Assembly (NCBI GenBank): GCA_015065265.1
Contig: SVQQ01000005.1
Coordinates: forward strand, 1 to 64,000
Length of the DNA stretch: 64,000 nucleotides
From: Oscillospiraceae bacterium
GTDB taxonomy: Bacteria > Bacillota > Clostridia > Oscillospirales > SIG627
Reading direction: 5' to 3'
In this document: positions 1 through 10,366 of the stretch, piece by piece
How the letters are laid out: the number at the start of each line of letters is the position of its first letter
Numbering within the stretch: position 1 is the first letter of the stretch
Notes under the pieces: model-generated
Told to the model about the DNA's origin: nothing
What the model saw: the letters and a program-made list of their open reading frames with translations, nothing else
Database searches by the model: none
Position numbers and translations under genes: made by a program

Positions 1-1
1 C

Positions 2-802
2 CATCCTGTTCTCATATCCACTCTCTTCACTCGCCTTAAGGCAGCAAGTGAAGCAGGCAAGTCCTTCACAATGATCCTCGGTAACCCCGAGCCCGATACC
101 TATATTCCTCTTGCTCAGCTTATCAACTACTTTAAGGTTGACTGCTCCAAGGTACACCTCGTAGCAGAGGACGAGTGGGCAGATCAGGACGGAAACATCG
201 CTCCTATCACCTATGAGGCAGGCTTCGCTCATTCTATGATCAAGTATCTTTACTATCAGATCGATGAGAAACTTCGTATGCCTATGGAAAACGTTCATTT
301 TCCCACTAATGCTAATATCAAGGATTACTCCAAGATAATTGACGACATTACCGAGGGAACCGGTGCTGATATTGCATCTACTTCTCCCGGATGGGCAGGT
401 CATATGGCGTTCGTTGATCCTATTCCCGAGTTCATTGGAAGCGGAGATATTGAAGAATGGCTCAACCAGCCCGCACAGATCGTAAAACTTCATCCTATGA
501 CCATTATGCAGAACTCTCTTAACGGAACCTTCGGTCAGTCCGGTGACATCGCAAACGTTCCTCCTTGTGCTGCAACTATCGGTCCTCTTGACGTAATGAG
601 AGCAAAGGAGAGAATAGAAGTTCACGCTCTTGCTACTTGCGGAACATTCTCCTCTTGGCAGAGAATGACCTCTCGTCTTTGCACACACGGTCCTATCACT
701 CCTTATCTTCCAAGTACTATGCTTCAGACAAAGAAGACTCAGGTATACATTTCAGAAGAACTCGCTGCTCCCTTTGAATGTTGGGAAAAAGTTGGATATT
801 AA
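2..802 (+). CDS. NagB/RpiA-superfamily sugar-phosphate isomerase (glucosamine-6-phosphate deaminase-like), 5' truncated by window edge
   Basis: Frame stays open from base 2 (HPVLISTLFTRLKAASEAGKSFTMILGNPEPDTY...); AGHMAFVDP resembles the NagB DGHIAFNEP motif; DEW near the N-terminal half. Confidence 0.75.
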   Translation, partial: HPVLISTLFTRLKAASEAGKSFTMILGNPEPDTYIPLAQLINYFKVDCSKVHLVAEDEWADQDGNIAPITYEAGFAHSMIKYLYYQIDEKLRMPMENVHFPTNANIKDYSKIIDDITEGTGADIASTSPGWAGHMAFVDPIPEFIGSGDIEEWLNQPAQIVKLHPMTIMQNSLNGTFGQSGDIANVPPCAATIGPLDVMRAKERIEVHALATCGTFSSWQRMTSRLCTHGPITPYLPSTMLQTKKTQVYISEELAAPFECWEKVGY

Positions 803-816
803 TCCACAAATAAAAA

Positions 817-855
817 TAGACCTCGAACTGCCAAGCAGTCCGAGGTCATTTTTTT
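817..855 (+). terminator. Intrinsic terminator
   Basis: gacctcg-a-actgc-caa-gcagt-c-cgaggtc hairpin followed by T-run; sits between convergent genes. Confidence 0.85.
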
Positions 856-862
856 GTTTAAA

Positions 863-1906
863 TCAGTAGGTGTAATCTTCAAAAAGTGTTATCATATCGT
901 AAATAGGGGAGTACTTGTTTTCACCGTAACCGGTAACCGCAATATAAGTCTTTCCGTCCTTTTCAGCAAAACTTGCAAGACAGTGATGCGCTTCATATGT
1001 GTATCCCGTCTTGCCACCTAAAATTTCCATTCCGTCTATCTGGTCGCTTCTGACCTTGTTGAACATAGTACTGTAAAAGTCAATTCCGTTTGGATGTTGC
1101 TCTGTTGAAGTAGTTGTGTATTTGTAGGTTGAAAGAATCTTCCTACAAGTCTCATTATGTATCGCATAGTCAAGAATAAGTGCCATATCGTATGCCGTGG
1201 TATAGTGATTTGGGTCGTGAAGTCCGCTTGTGTTTGTAAAATGAGTGTCAATCAGTCCGAGTTCTTCAGCCTTCTTGTTCATCAGTTTTACAAACTCGTC
1301 TTGACTTCCGCAAATATACTGTGCAATAGCATCTGTTGCATCTGCTCCGGAGGGAAGAATAATTCCGTATAACAAGTCTATTAAAGGCACCGTTTCACCC
1401 GAAGAAAGACCTGTCACCGTGGCATTTTGTAAGTACAGAGGGTTTATTATTTCAAAGGTCATCTCAAAGGTATCGTTTAAATCTAAAATGTTCTCCACTG
1501 CTACAATAAGTGACATCACCTTTGTCATAGAGGCAGGATACATTCTCTCCTGAGAACTTTTTCTTCCAAGAACTTGTCTGTCATCTACACAGTACACTAT
1601 TCCGTAAGTACTGTTAATATTTGACCCAATAGCCTTTGTATTGTCGTCGTAGATTAAATGGGTAACAGTATATTCTTGTGCTTCGGGAACAGACACCTGA
1701 ATTGACGGAAGAAGTTTATTGTAATCTTCAATAACTCTTATATCCTCTGCAATTTCAGGACTTTTTGGGAATAACGCCTTAAAAATTTTTATAATACCTA
1801 AAATTGAAAAGTAAATTATAAAAATGATTATCAAAATAATTGCAATAAAAATTATAAGCCTGTCATATCTGAAATTCCGTTTTTTTGTTTTCATTATGAA
1901 CTCCAA
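863..1906 (-). CDS. D-alanyl-D-alanine carboxypeptidase (serine-type, PBP5/DacF family)
   Basis: N-terminal TM; SMTK (SxxK), SGA, GGKTG motifs. Confidence 0.9.
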   Translation of the reverse strand: MEFIMKTKKRNFRYDRLIIFIAIILIIIFIIYFSILGIIKIFKALFPKSPEIAEDIRVIEDYNKLLPSIQVSVPEAQEYTVTHLIYDDNTKAIGSNINSTYGIVYCVDDRQVLGRKSSQERMYPASMTKVMSLIVAVENILDLNDTFEMTFEIINPLYLQNATVTGLSSGETVPLIDLLYGIILPSGADATDAIAQYICGSQDEFVKLMNKKAEELGLIDTHFTNTSGLHDPNHYTTAYDMALILDYAIHNETCRKILSTYKYTTTSTEQHPNGIDFYSTMFNKVRSDQIDGMEILGGKTGYTYEAHHCLASFAEKDGKTYIAVTGYGENKYSPIYDMITLFEDYTY

Positions 1907-1936
1907 GAATTTATTTATTCTATCATAACATATCTT

Positions 1937-3004
1937 TTACAATCTGTCGACATCTTTATCAAAATGTTTACATTCTTTTTTTAAATAAGCATTATAAATG
2001 ACAAAAGCAATTATTATAAATCCAACAACGCCAAAGAAAGGATATACTATACCTATTAGTTCCTTGAAGCCAATAAGGCTTAAAATAACGTTTAATATGG
2101 ATATTATTGTAATAAAAGATGCCAGTGTTGTTTTTCTTGTCTTAAATGAGTTTTCAAACCAGTCTGAAATAGGGAAGAGGGCAGAAAGAGACGCCCCCAA
2201 CATAGCAATTGTCAGGAGAAAAGCGTAAGATTTTTCAAGAATTGGATGAATCCTTTTTGCAATTTCAAGCATAGGCAAGTCGTAGGTGGCGGCATTTTCG
2301 AGAGTAAAGGTTGAAAGAATAATTGACGCTCCTAAAAGAAACAAAAACAGACATCCAAGTACCGTTGAGTTTTTAACTTGCCTTTTGCTTTTTACAGACG
2401 TTGAAACTGACGCGAAAATTCCTACTGCAGAAAAGTAATTATAAGACAAATATACAAAAGGTGAAATAAATGAATTAAAAGTAAAATTTTCACTTACCTC
2501 AAAAACCATATCAAATTTTGAAATTGTAATAAACGATATTACGAGAACTGACACCACAAGCAAAGGCACTATAATAGAAAAAGACGCTACAACACCTTTT
2601 GCCCCGATAAAGACTATAACGGATACTAACAGGGAAAATATTATTCCGACTAAAAATTCATTACAGTTCAAGTATTGTGAGATAAGAGACTCAACACCTG
2701 CAGTCATAATAACGTAAATACAAAAGTAAAAAACTATTTCAAAAACCAAAATGCAGTTCTTAATAACTTTATTTTCACTTGGCGTAATTACAGAAACAAA
2801 ATTTGTGTAATTTTTCTTCTTTGCCAAGTTAATAGTTATATAACTCATAACCCCAAGTCCCAAAATTGAAATTATAAAACCTATTATTCCAATAATTGAA
2901 CTATCCCCGAAAAACTGCCACAGTTCTTGCCCCGAAACAAAGCCGGCACCAATAAAAGCACCGGCAATAGTAGAAGCAAGAGCAAAGGTTGAAACCCGTT
3001 TCAT
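1937..3004 (-). CDS. YkvI-family multi-TM membrane protein (amino-acid transporter-like)
   Basis: MKRVSTFALASTIAGAFIGAGFVSGQELWQFFG N-terminus typical of YkvI family; many TM segments. Confidence 0.75.
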   Translation of the reverse strand: MKRVSTFALASTIAGAFIGAGFVSGQELWQFFGDSSIIGIIGFIISILGLGVMSYITINLAKKKNYTNFVSVITPSENKVIKNCILVFEIVFYFCIYVIMTAGVESLISQYLNCNEFLVGIIFSLLVSVIVFIGAKGVVASFSIIVPLLVVSVLVISFITISKFDMVFEVSENFTFNSFISPFVYLSYNYFSAVGIFASVSTSVKSKRQVKNSTVLGCLFLFLLGASIILSTFTLENAATYDLPMLEIAKRIHPILEKSYAFLLTIAMLGASLSALFPISDWFENSFKTRKTTLASFITIISILNVILSLIGFKELIGIVYPFFGVVGFIIIAFVIYNAYLKKECKHFDKDVDRL

Positions 3005-3261
3005 TTAGTATTTTCCTCTTCATAAGCACTTCTTACAGCGATTGCAAGTTGGTCAGAACAGGAGGTGTCCTTAAAACCGCACTTGATACCTCTTACCTTG
3101 TTTTCGATTTCCTCAACAGTCAAACCGTCAACCAGTGAAGAAATTGCCTTTAAGTTTCCGTTACATCCACCTGTGAAAACCACGTTTTTAACTACGTTTC
3201 CTTCAAGGTCGAAAGAAATAACGGAAGAACAGGTTTTTTTAGTTCTGAATGTGTGTCTCAT
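3001..3261 (-). CDS. TSCPD-domain protein (TIGR03905-like)
   Basis: GGCNGNLKAISSLVDGLTVEEIENKVRGIKCGFKDTSCSDQLA; 4-nt overlap with downstream gene. Confidence 0.85.
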   Translation of the reverse strand: MRHTFRTKKTCSSVISFDLEGNVVKNVVFTGGCNGNLKAISSLVDGLTVEEIENKVRGIKCGFKDTSCSDQLAIAVRSAYEEENTK

Positions 3262-3290
3262 TTTGTCTCCTTAATTCAAATATCGTTTGT

Positions 3291-6200
3291 TCAAATTTCA
3301 ATTTCCTTGCAAAGTGAGAAGGAATATATCAAAACTTTTGATACTTCCATATTCTCAATTTGTTCGACAGCGTTTTTGTAAAGTCTTAACTGTTTTGAAT
3401 GACGTTCTCTTAACACCTTTTCACCGTCTTTTTTGCCTACGTTATCGGTTTTGAAGTCGATTATTGTAACCGTGTTGTCCGGATTTACGTAATAACAGTC
3501 AATAACACCTTGTATAAGGGTTTTTGCTCCAATTTCATCAAGTTGACTTCTCTTCACTTCATCAGAATAAAATTCAGAAGACGGAACCTTTATAGTGTAC
3601 CGCTTTTCTCTTTCTACTCTCAAAGCCTTCTTTATGTTTTTGTAAGTACCGGAAGAGAAGAAGTCAGTTAACGTTTTGTGGTTTAGTACGTTTAACTGTT
3701 CTTCTGTAATAAATTTGTACTTATAAAGCCTTTGGGCTTCTTGAATTGTTCCATTCTTTTCACAGTTTTCAAAGTCGCAGAACTGCATAAATACGTGCAT
3801 TGCAGTTCCCGTGAAGGAAGCAATGTTTTCGCTTTGAAGAGAGGTGAAGTCAGGATACTTCCTTGGACGAGAAATTGAGTCCACAACTCCCTCGTCAAGT
3901 AGCCCTTCTCTTAAAGTTGAAACTGAAATTTTAAATGGTGTGTCAGTGTAAAGGGAGTTGTTGATGCTTTTAAGAGAAAAGTTAACGTTTTCTTTATTTA
4001 ACGCTAAAAGAGGGACTTTTTTGTCATCGTCACTTACTTCTTTAACTAAGTTAAACTTATTTTCTTCGTCGTAACTTGCAAAGAAATTGACCTCAAAATT
4101 TTTGTCGCAAATTTGTAGGTTTTCTCCGTTATACGAGTTAATAGCATCCGTATAGCAGGAGCTTTGGCAAAGTCCAACAGAGATAAGCTTTAAAAGATCG
4201 TTTGCGGTTTTAACGTTGAAAGAGAAAGTTTGATTGTCAAGATTTGAGATTTTAAAGCTCTCTACAAATTTTTTTAAGTCTCCGGTTCCCGTTACAATAA
4301 GCTTTTTCTTAGCACGAGTCAGCGCAACGTACAAAAGCCTTAATTCTTCCTCAACTAAAGAAGATCTCGTCTCGCTTGTTGCCGCTTTTCTCACGTACGT
4401 GGCTACTCTTCCTTTGAATTTGCCCATAGGAATTGCAAAAGTAGGGCCAAAAGTATCGCTAATAAGTACTTTTTTTCTTTCGTCTAAGCGGTTGAATTTT
4501 ACACCCGTATGAATAAGATAGCAAACAGGGAACTCAAGCCCCTTTGAATCGTGTATTGTCAAGAGTTTAACGCAGTTTTCGTCGGCACTTTTCTTTGTCA
4601 TGCGTGGGCTTGACAACGTAAGGACGTCTAAATATAATAAAAATTTTGTTATACCTTTATATTCGCCGTTTTCAAACTTCTTGGCAATGTTGTAAAATGA
4701 AATTAAATTATCTCTTCTGGTATCGGGAGAGTTAAGTTTACCAATTGTTGTTAATAAACTCGTATCATCATAAATCTTCCATATCAGTGTATCACATGGT
4801 AAAGTTCTTGACAGTAAGCGCCAACTTTTTATCTTTTTAATAACATAATCACATTTTCTCTTAAGCTTTTCTTCACCTTCCGTTTTGGAAAGTTCATCTA
4901 CTGCAAAATAGTAACTGCTCTTATTTACTGCCTGTTTTACTTCCATGAGTTCATCTGCACTGAATGCAAAAACAGGACTTGTTAGGAGTGAAACGAAAGC
5001 AACGTCGTCAGAGGGGTTATCTACCGCCTTCAATAAAGAGACGACCGTTTGTATTTCATAACTTGTAAAAAAGTTTTCAGTCGGTGTGTAGTCGCAGGGG
5101 ATAAGGCGCTTTGACAGAACTTTTTGTATTTCTTTTAAACTGTCGTGTCTTCTTGCAAGTACGCAAATATCGCCAAAATTAAAGACCTTTTTCTCATTTA
5201 CTAAATCTATAATACTGTCGGCAACGTACTCAAGTTCATTTTTGTCATCGAATACCGAAAGTTCAGTAGGTAATTTCGCGTCATCATTTTTAGAGAATAC
5301 AAGAAAGTCTTCCTCTGTATAAACCGTCCTGTCCCTATAATTCATTATTTTTTCAAATAATGGATTAACGAAATCGATAACCGAAGAGTCGGAACGAAAA
5401 TTGTTCTGCAAAGACACAAGGGTTGGAACTTCTTTTTCAGGAGCATCTTTTATGGGAGTAAACGTTTTTCTGTACTCCATGAAAATTTCAGGGGAAGCAC
5501 CTCTGAATTTATAAATGCTCTGCTTTACGTCTCCAACCATAAAACGGTTATGAGAATTGGAAACAGCACGGAAAATAGTGTCCTGAAGTTCGTTTACGTC
5601 CTGATATTCGTCAATAAGAACTTCGTGGAACTTTTCGGAAAGTTCATTTGCGTAGTCGGTTTTTTCAAACTCACGGGTTTTGGAATTGTAAGTTCCTTCT
5701 TTTATCAGAGCTTTGTACGCCAGATGTGACACGTCACCGAAGGAAAAAACTTTTCTCTCAAGTTTTTCATTCCAAAGTCTCTTTTCAAAGAGGTCAATAA
5801 TTGAGAACAGTTCATTTGCTATTGAGAAAGAGTTCGCAAGTTGGAAAAATAACTCTTCCTCATCCCAAATCGGATATTTTTTTGCAAGGTCCAAAATAAT
5901 GTCTTTTCCTGTCGTGCGTAAATTGTTGAATAAATTTTTCGCTTCAATTTCCGCACTTGATTTAGGAGAGAAATTTCCAAGTCTTTGAGCAGTGTATTCA
6001 CTTATTCTTTTAATCAGTTCACAGTCTTTTGCTGAAATTAAAATTTCAACGACTTTTATATCATCTTCAATTGCTGGAAGATATTTTTTCTCCATTTCTT
6101 CAAAGCCCGATATAACTTCACGCGCCTTTAAAAAATAGTTTCTGCAAACCTTCAATGCCTCTCTGATTTCCGAGATAATAGGAAGACCGAAATGCGTGTC

Positions 6201-6896
6201 AAAGAATGAAGTTTTTTTGTTATTCACGTAGTGGTCTCTTAAAACCACGTCATAAATTGAAAGCATATCCTTCCTTTTTAGAGAAGGTTCAGGATACGTT
6301 TGCATTTTGTTATATATTTCGCTTATCGTTTCAAACAAAGGGGCAAAAGTCTTTTGTGAAGAAAATGTCTCCACCACTCCTAAAAAGCCTTTCAAAACGT
6401 TTTCGGGCAAGTAAGAGGTGTCAAAAATTGTTTCGTGTTCTTCACCGTTGAATAACGAGTCGATTACGTTACTAAGCACCTGTGAAGATATGGCTTTTAA
6501 TTCATTTTCTTCTCCCAATTCAAAATCTACGGGTATCATCAGATCTTTTGCACATTCGTTTACTACAAATTTGCAAAAAGAGTCTATTGTAAGTATTTTT
6601 GCGGAGGGGAGATTTAATATTTGCTTTTTCAATTTTTTAGATTGCTTATTTTCTCTATATGCTGTGCGAAGAGCAACAGAGAGTTTTTCTCTGAGTTCAG
6701 ATGTCGCAGACACAGTGAAGGTTACGATTAAAAAGTCAGTAATATTGATATTGTTTTTCGTATCAGTCAGCTTTTTTATTATGCGTTCTGTGAGCACCGC
6801 AGTTTTTCCACTTCCTGCGGCAGCAGAAACCAAAATGTCACTGCCACTGTGCTCTATTGCAGAAATTTGTGCATCTGTCCAAGTGTGTTTTGCCAT
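3291..6896 (-). CDS. addA: ATP-dependent helicase/nuclease subunit A (AddA)
   Basis: WTDAQISAIEHSGSDILVSAAAGSGKTAVLTERI, UvrD-type motifs, C-terminal IDFKTD nuclease motif; start re-placed to MAKHTW with aaggag RBS (ORF track begins at 6938). Confidence 0.93.
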   Translation of the reverse strand: MAKHTWTDAQISAIEHSGSDILVSAAAGSGKTAVLTERIIKKLTDTKNNINITDFLIVTFTVSATSELREKLSVALRTAYRENKQSKKLKKQILNLPSAKILTIDSFCKFVVNECAKDLMIPVDFELGEENELKAISSQVLSNVIDSLFNGEEHETIFDTSYLPENVLKGFLGVVETFSSQKTFAPLFETISEIYNKMQTYPEPSLKRKDMLSIYDVVLRDHYVNNKKTSFFDTHFGLPIISEIREALKVCRNYFLKAREVISGFEEMEKKYLPAIEDDIKVVEILISAKDCELIKRISEYTAQRLGNFSPKSSAEIEAKNLFNNLRTTGKDIILDLAKKYPIWDEEELFFQLANSFSIANELFSIIDLFEKRLWNEKLERKVFSFGDVSHLAYKALIKEGTYNSKTREFEKTDYANELSEKFHEVLIDEYQDVNELQDTIFRAVSNSHNRFMVGDVKQSIYKFRGASPEIFMEYRKTFTPIKDAPEKEVPTLVSLQNNFRSDSSVIDFVNPLFEKIMNYRDRTVYTEEDFLVFSKNDDAKLPTELSVFDDKNELEYVADSIIDLVNEKKVFNFGDICVLARRHDSLKEIQKVLSKRLIPCDYTPTENFFTSYEIQTVVSLLKAVDNPSDDVAFVSLLTSPVFAFSADELMEVKQAVNKSSYYFAVDELSKTEGEEKLKRKCDYVIKKIKSWRLLSRTLPCDTLIWKIYDDTSLLTTIGKLNSPDTRRDNLISFYNIAKKFENGEYKGITKFLLYLDVLTLSSPRMTKKSADENCVKLLTIHDSKGLEFPVCYLIHTGVKFNRLDERKKVLISDTFGPTFAIPMGKFKGRVATYVRKAATSETRSSLVEEELRLLYVALTRAKKKLIVTGTGDLKKFVESFKISNLDNQTFSFNVKTANDLLKLISVGLCQSSCYTDAINSYNGENLQICDKNFEVNFFASYDEENKFNLVKEVSDDDKKVPLLALNKENVNFSLKSINNSLYTDTPFKISVSTLREGLLDEGVVDSISRPRKYPDFTSLQSENIASFTGTAMHVFMQFCDFENCEKNGTIQEAQRLYKYKFITEEQLNVLNHKTLTDFFSSGTYKNIKKALRVEREKRYTIKVPSSEFYSDEVKRSQLDEIGAKTLIQGVIDCYYVNPDNTVTIIDFKTDNVGKKDGEKVLRERHSKQLRLYKNAVEQIENMEVSKVLIYSFSLCKEIEI

Positions 6897-7096
6897 ATCT
6901 GACTCCTTGTAAATCTCTATGAACTCATTATACAACAAATGACATAAATTTGCAATTGTTTTAAGTAATTTATAAAAAGTGAAAATCAGAAGTGAAGATA
7001 AGAAAAAATCAAGAAAATATCTTGATTATAGTTTTAAAATATGGTATTATATTAAAAACAAAAGATAAAAATTTACGTTATTTTTTTGGAGAGACT

Positions 7097-8095
7097 ATGA
7101 AACTTCTTAAAAGATTTCTTTTACCCGCTGTTATACTGGTTGCGTTTGTTTTGATTTTTTCTTCATGTGCCAAAGTTATTGAAAACGAAAACTTCAAGAC
7201 CAATGGATATATTTTGATTGACGGTGAGGAAGTTGTACCCGAATACGTCATCAAAATTGAGGATAACCTCATTTCTTTTGCCGAGTTCAGATATTATTAT
7301 CTCAATCAGAAGTACGAACTTGACGGAGGAGACGATTCCGTATGGAAGGATTATCCCGAGTACGTTGATATACTTGAAGAAAACGTGTTAAATACATTGC
7401 TTGAAGTTTATTCTATACGCTCTCTTGCAAACGATGCAGGGGTTGAACCTGACTTTGAAAAGGTAAGAGAGGAAATTGAAGAATATAAAGACTCAATGGG
7501 ACGCACAGAGTACAATAAAGGACTTGCATCCTATTATCTTACGGACGAGTTGTACGAGTATATACTTCAAGGCTACGACCTTTACACCACTTTGTTTGAT
7601 TACTATTTTGCAGAGGATGGAAAGTCGGTTATGACTGATACCGAAATTTTAGAATACGTCGGTGCAAATTACACTCACGCAAAGCATATTCTCATTTACC
7701 CCAATACAACTATGTCGGATTCTGATTACGAAAAATATCTTGACACTATTTTAACAGAAGCGAAGAATACAGACGATTTCGACTCACTTATTGCAAAATA
7801 CAGTGACGATAAGGCTATGCCCGAATACGGCTATTACTTTACCGACGAAGAGATGCCCACAGAGTTTGTAACAGCTTGTGATAACCTCAAAGAAGGTGAA
7901 ATGTCAGGTATTGTTAAGTCTTCTTACGGATACCACATAATTTTAAAATTGCCTGTAAATGAAAGTGACGTAAATGAACTCTCGGACGTAGTTTACAATC
8001 AGATTTTCACAGAAATGGTTAACGAAAAAATCGAGTCAACACAGATAGAATACGCTCCCGAATACGAAAAGATTACTCCCAATTCTATTAAATAA
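7097..8095 (+). CDS. Peptidyl-prolyl isomerase/foldase lipoprotein (PrsA/parvulin-like)
   Basis: Signal peptide with lipobox-like FSSC; parvulin segment AKHILIYP...YGYYFTDEEM...SSYGYHIILKL; start re-placed to MKLLKRF. Confidence 0.85.
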   Translation: MKLLKRFLLPAVILVAFVLIFSSCAKVIENENFKTNGYILIDGEEVVPEYVIKIEDNLISFAEFRYYYLNQKYELDGGDDSVWKDYPEYVDILEENVLNTLLEVYSIRSLANDAGVEPDFEKVREEIEEYKDSMGRTEYNKGLASYYLTDELYEYILQGYDLYTTLFDYYFAEDGKSVMTDTEILEYVGANYTHAKHILIYPNTTMSDSDYEKYLDTILTEAKNTDDFDSLIAKYSDDKAMPEYGYYFTDEEMPTEFVTACDNLKEGEMSGIVKSSYGYHIILKLPVNESDVNELSDVVYNQIFTEMVNEKIESTQIEYAPEYEKITPNSIK

Positions 8096-8101
8096 ATATT
8101 A

Positions 8102-8135
8102 CGGCAGAGGCTCGTCCTCTGCCGCAATTTGTTAT
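8102..8135. terminator. Hairpin terminator between convergent genes
   Basis: cggcagagg-ctcgt-cctctgccg stem. Confidence 0.75.
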
Positions 8136-8149
8136 TTTAAAAGACGCTT

Positions 8150-8575
8150 TTATAAAAAACTTTTAATTCTCGTAACGTTTTCTTCTTCTGTTTTTACAAG
8201 CTTTTTACCTAAATTATAAGTGGTAGGGGAACAGAATGTCGCTCTGTTAAGTTCTTTTGTGATGTTGATTATCCCCATATTAGACCCCTTGATTATCATT
8301 TCAGCTATGTGCGAGGGTGAAGAATTTACCGCCGAATTCATTTTTGATTCCATAATTGCCGAAGCAGTTGAAAACAAATTCTTCTTTGCTTTTTTACCTA
8401 AGGCGGAAATCTGATATTTTGCATCACTGTTTATTTTGTCATACTCGTTTATTTGGGTAATTATCGCTCTTCTCAAAGGTGGATTATTAACCTTTGGCAA
8501 GAGAGCGTTAAGGGCCTTACTTCCTATTTCGGTACCCCAGTAAATTTTGTTTAGAAGTTGAATTTCCTTTTCCAT
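8150..8575 (-). CDS. Hypothetical protein, 141 aa, helical
   Basis: Intact ORF with SD-like sequence, co-directional with sigK; no recognised family. Confidence 0.7.
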   Translation of the reverse strand: MEKEIQLLNKIYWGTEIGSKALNALLPKVNNPPLRRAIITQINEYDKINSDAKYQISALGKKAKKNLFSTASAIMESKMNSAVNSSPSHIAEMIIKGSNMGIINITKELNRATFCSPTTYNLGKKLVKTEEENVTRIKSFL

Positions 8576-8584
8576 TTTTACTCC

Positions 8585-9286
8585 TTAAATATAGTTTTTT
8601 GGTAGGGTAATGTAGTCGTGAATTTTTTTAAGAGCGGACTTTTCGATTCTGGAAACGTACGACCTTGAAATTCCCATTTTTTGAGCCACTTCTCGTTGAG
8701 TTATAGGAATTGTATTTTCCAGTCCGTATCTTAACTCAATAATTGCTCTTTCTCTTTTGTCAAGCAACTTTTTTACTGCATACTCTATCATTTCTTTTTT
8801 GCTTTTTAAGTCTATTTGCTCTATAATATTATCGTCAACACTTATGATGTCTATGTATGTTAGCGGATTTCCGTCCTTGTCTATTTCAATTGTGTCGTCA
8901 ATGGAACTTTCAAGTGCAAGTTTCTTTTGGGATCTAAAATGCATTAAAATTTCATTTTGCAGACACTTTCCCGCATAAGTTGCAAACCTTGTCCCGTTTT
9001 TTATGTCGTATGTATCTATCGCTTTTATAAGTCCGATGGTACCTATTGATATCAGGTCTTCTTGATCATCGTAGTTTGTGTAATACTTTTTTATTATGTG
9101 TGCAACAAGTCTTAGATTTCTTATTATAAGTTCGTTTCTTGCATCTGCATCTCCGTTTTTCATTTTTAAAAAGTATTCTCTTTCTTCTGCCGCAGACAGA
9201 GGAGGAGGGAAGGACGCAGTTGTACCGGTCCTTAAAAATAAAAACGTGAATTTTGCTATAAATGAAGTTAGAATGTAACGATACAT
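8585..9286 (-). CDS. sigK: RNA polymerase sporulation sigma factor SigK
   Basis: Sigma-70 regions 2 and 4 (NLRLVAHIIKKYY...DLISIGTIGLIKAIDTYD; RERAIIELRYGL...ISRSYVSRIEKSALKKI) with N-terminal hydrophobic pro-sequence; start re-placed to MYRYILTSF with aaaggggga RBS. Confidence 0.9.
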   Translation of the reverse strand: MYRYILTSFIAKFTFLFLRTGTTASFPPPLSAAEEREYFLKMKNGDADARNELIIRNLRLVAHIIKKYYTNYDDQEDLISIGTIGLIKAIDTYDIKNGTRFATYAGKCLQNEILMHFRSQKKLALESSIDDTIEIDKDGNPLTYIDIISVDDNIIEQIDLKSKKEMIEYAVKKLLDKRERAIIELRYGLENTIPITQREVAQKMGISRSYVSRIEKSALKKIHDYITLPKNYI

Positions 9287-9356
9287 ATTTTTCCCCCTTT
9301 GTTGCAGTATATGATTAAATTTCATTTTGTTGTCAAAAACATGAAAGGTGACAATT

Positions 9357-10259
9357 ATGAATGTTTGTGTAATTGATATTGGCTCAAATACTATAAAAGC
9401 CACAATTTTCTCAATTTCAAAAAACAGAACGAAAAAGACACTTTCTTTTAAAGGGCATAAAGCAAAACTTGGCTTATATAAGGCTCACACAGAAGACGGT
9501 GTATATTTGAGTGGAGAGGGGATTTTAGTATTATGTGAGTCGGTCAGCGACCTTATTTCTTTTGCCGAAAAGCACAATTGTGACAGCGTATATGCCTTTG
9601 CTACTGCATCACTCAGAGGTCTTTTGAACGCACAGGAAATATTAGATTTGCTTTTTGAAAAATATTCTCTCAAAGTAGAAATACTTTCAGGAAAAGACGA
9701 AGCATTATACAGTTTGAAAGGGCTTCTTTCCGACGAAGATACATACAATGTTAAATCGGGTGTAATGATTGATATGGGTGGTGGCTCAACGGAAATTGTC
9801 TACTTTGACAGTGGAAAAACTCCTAAAATCGTCAGCCTTCCCTTCGGGTGCCTGAACTTGTATGAAGAATATGTAAAAGACACCATTCCTACAGACGAAG
9901 AAATTTTAAAGATTGAAAATCACGTTCAAAAAGAACTTAAAAACTGCACTTTTATAAAGGGGATAAATGAACCCGTCTTTTTAATCGGCGGAAGCGCAAG
10001 AGCAGTTTTGAAAATTGTAAAGACTTGTGTTAATAGAGATAAACTTCGCTCTGACTCTGGGGATTTCACCCTTGTAATAGATAAAATGAGAGAAGAAGAC
10101 TTCTTTAATAACGCAGAAAAATTAATCCCCGGACGAACTACAACAGTAACCACCGGAGCAGTAGCATACAGAACAATTTTGAATTTTATTGCCCCTTCTT
10201 CCGTCACTGTTTCGTTAAGTGGGGTCAGGGAAGGGTATCTTGAAAAAATTCTTCCGTAA
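9357..10259 (+). CDS. Ppx/GppA-family phosphatase
   Basis: VCVIDIGSNTIKATIF, VMIDMGGGSTEIVYF motifs. Confidence 0.88.
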   Translation: MNVCVIDIGSNTIKATIFSISKNRTKKTLSFKGHKAKLGLYKAHTEDGVYLSGEGILVLCESVSDLISFAEKHNCDSVYAFATASLRGLLNAQEILDLLFEKYSLKVEILSGKDEALYSLKGLLSDEDTYNVKSGVMIDMGGGSTEIVYFDSGKTPKIVSLPFGCLNLYEEYVKDTIPTDEEILKIENHVQKELKNCTFIKGINEPVFLIGGSARAVLKIVKTCVNRDKLRSDSGDFTLVIDKMREEDFFNNAEKLIPGRTTTVTTGAVAYRTILNFIAPSSVTVSLSGVREGYLEKILP

Positions 10260-10266
10260 ATTTATG

Positions 10267-10295
10267 TTGAAAAAAACTCGAAAATGAGTTATAAT
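10267..10295 (+). promoter_or_regulatory. Sigma-A-like promoter upstream of topoisomerase pair
   Basis: TTGAAA-17 nt-TATAAT. Confidence 0.6.
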
Positions 10296-10366
10296 ATACA
10301 AAATATGGTTTTAATGGTATTTTGTAATACCTTATAATGTGTTAAATAATTTTTTAGGGGAAGTAT

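Noticed and set aside
6418-6912. 164-aa plus-strand ORF antisense to addA
   Set aside because: Mirror of the addA coding frame; no RBS or family signal, so a shadow ORF
8585-9403. sigK interrupted by a skin-type element
   Set aside because: The gene is contiguous with regions 2 and 4 in one frame; no recombinase is nearby
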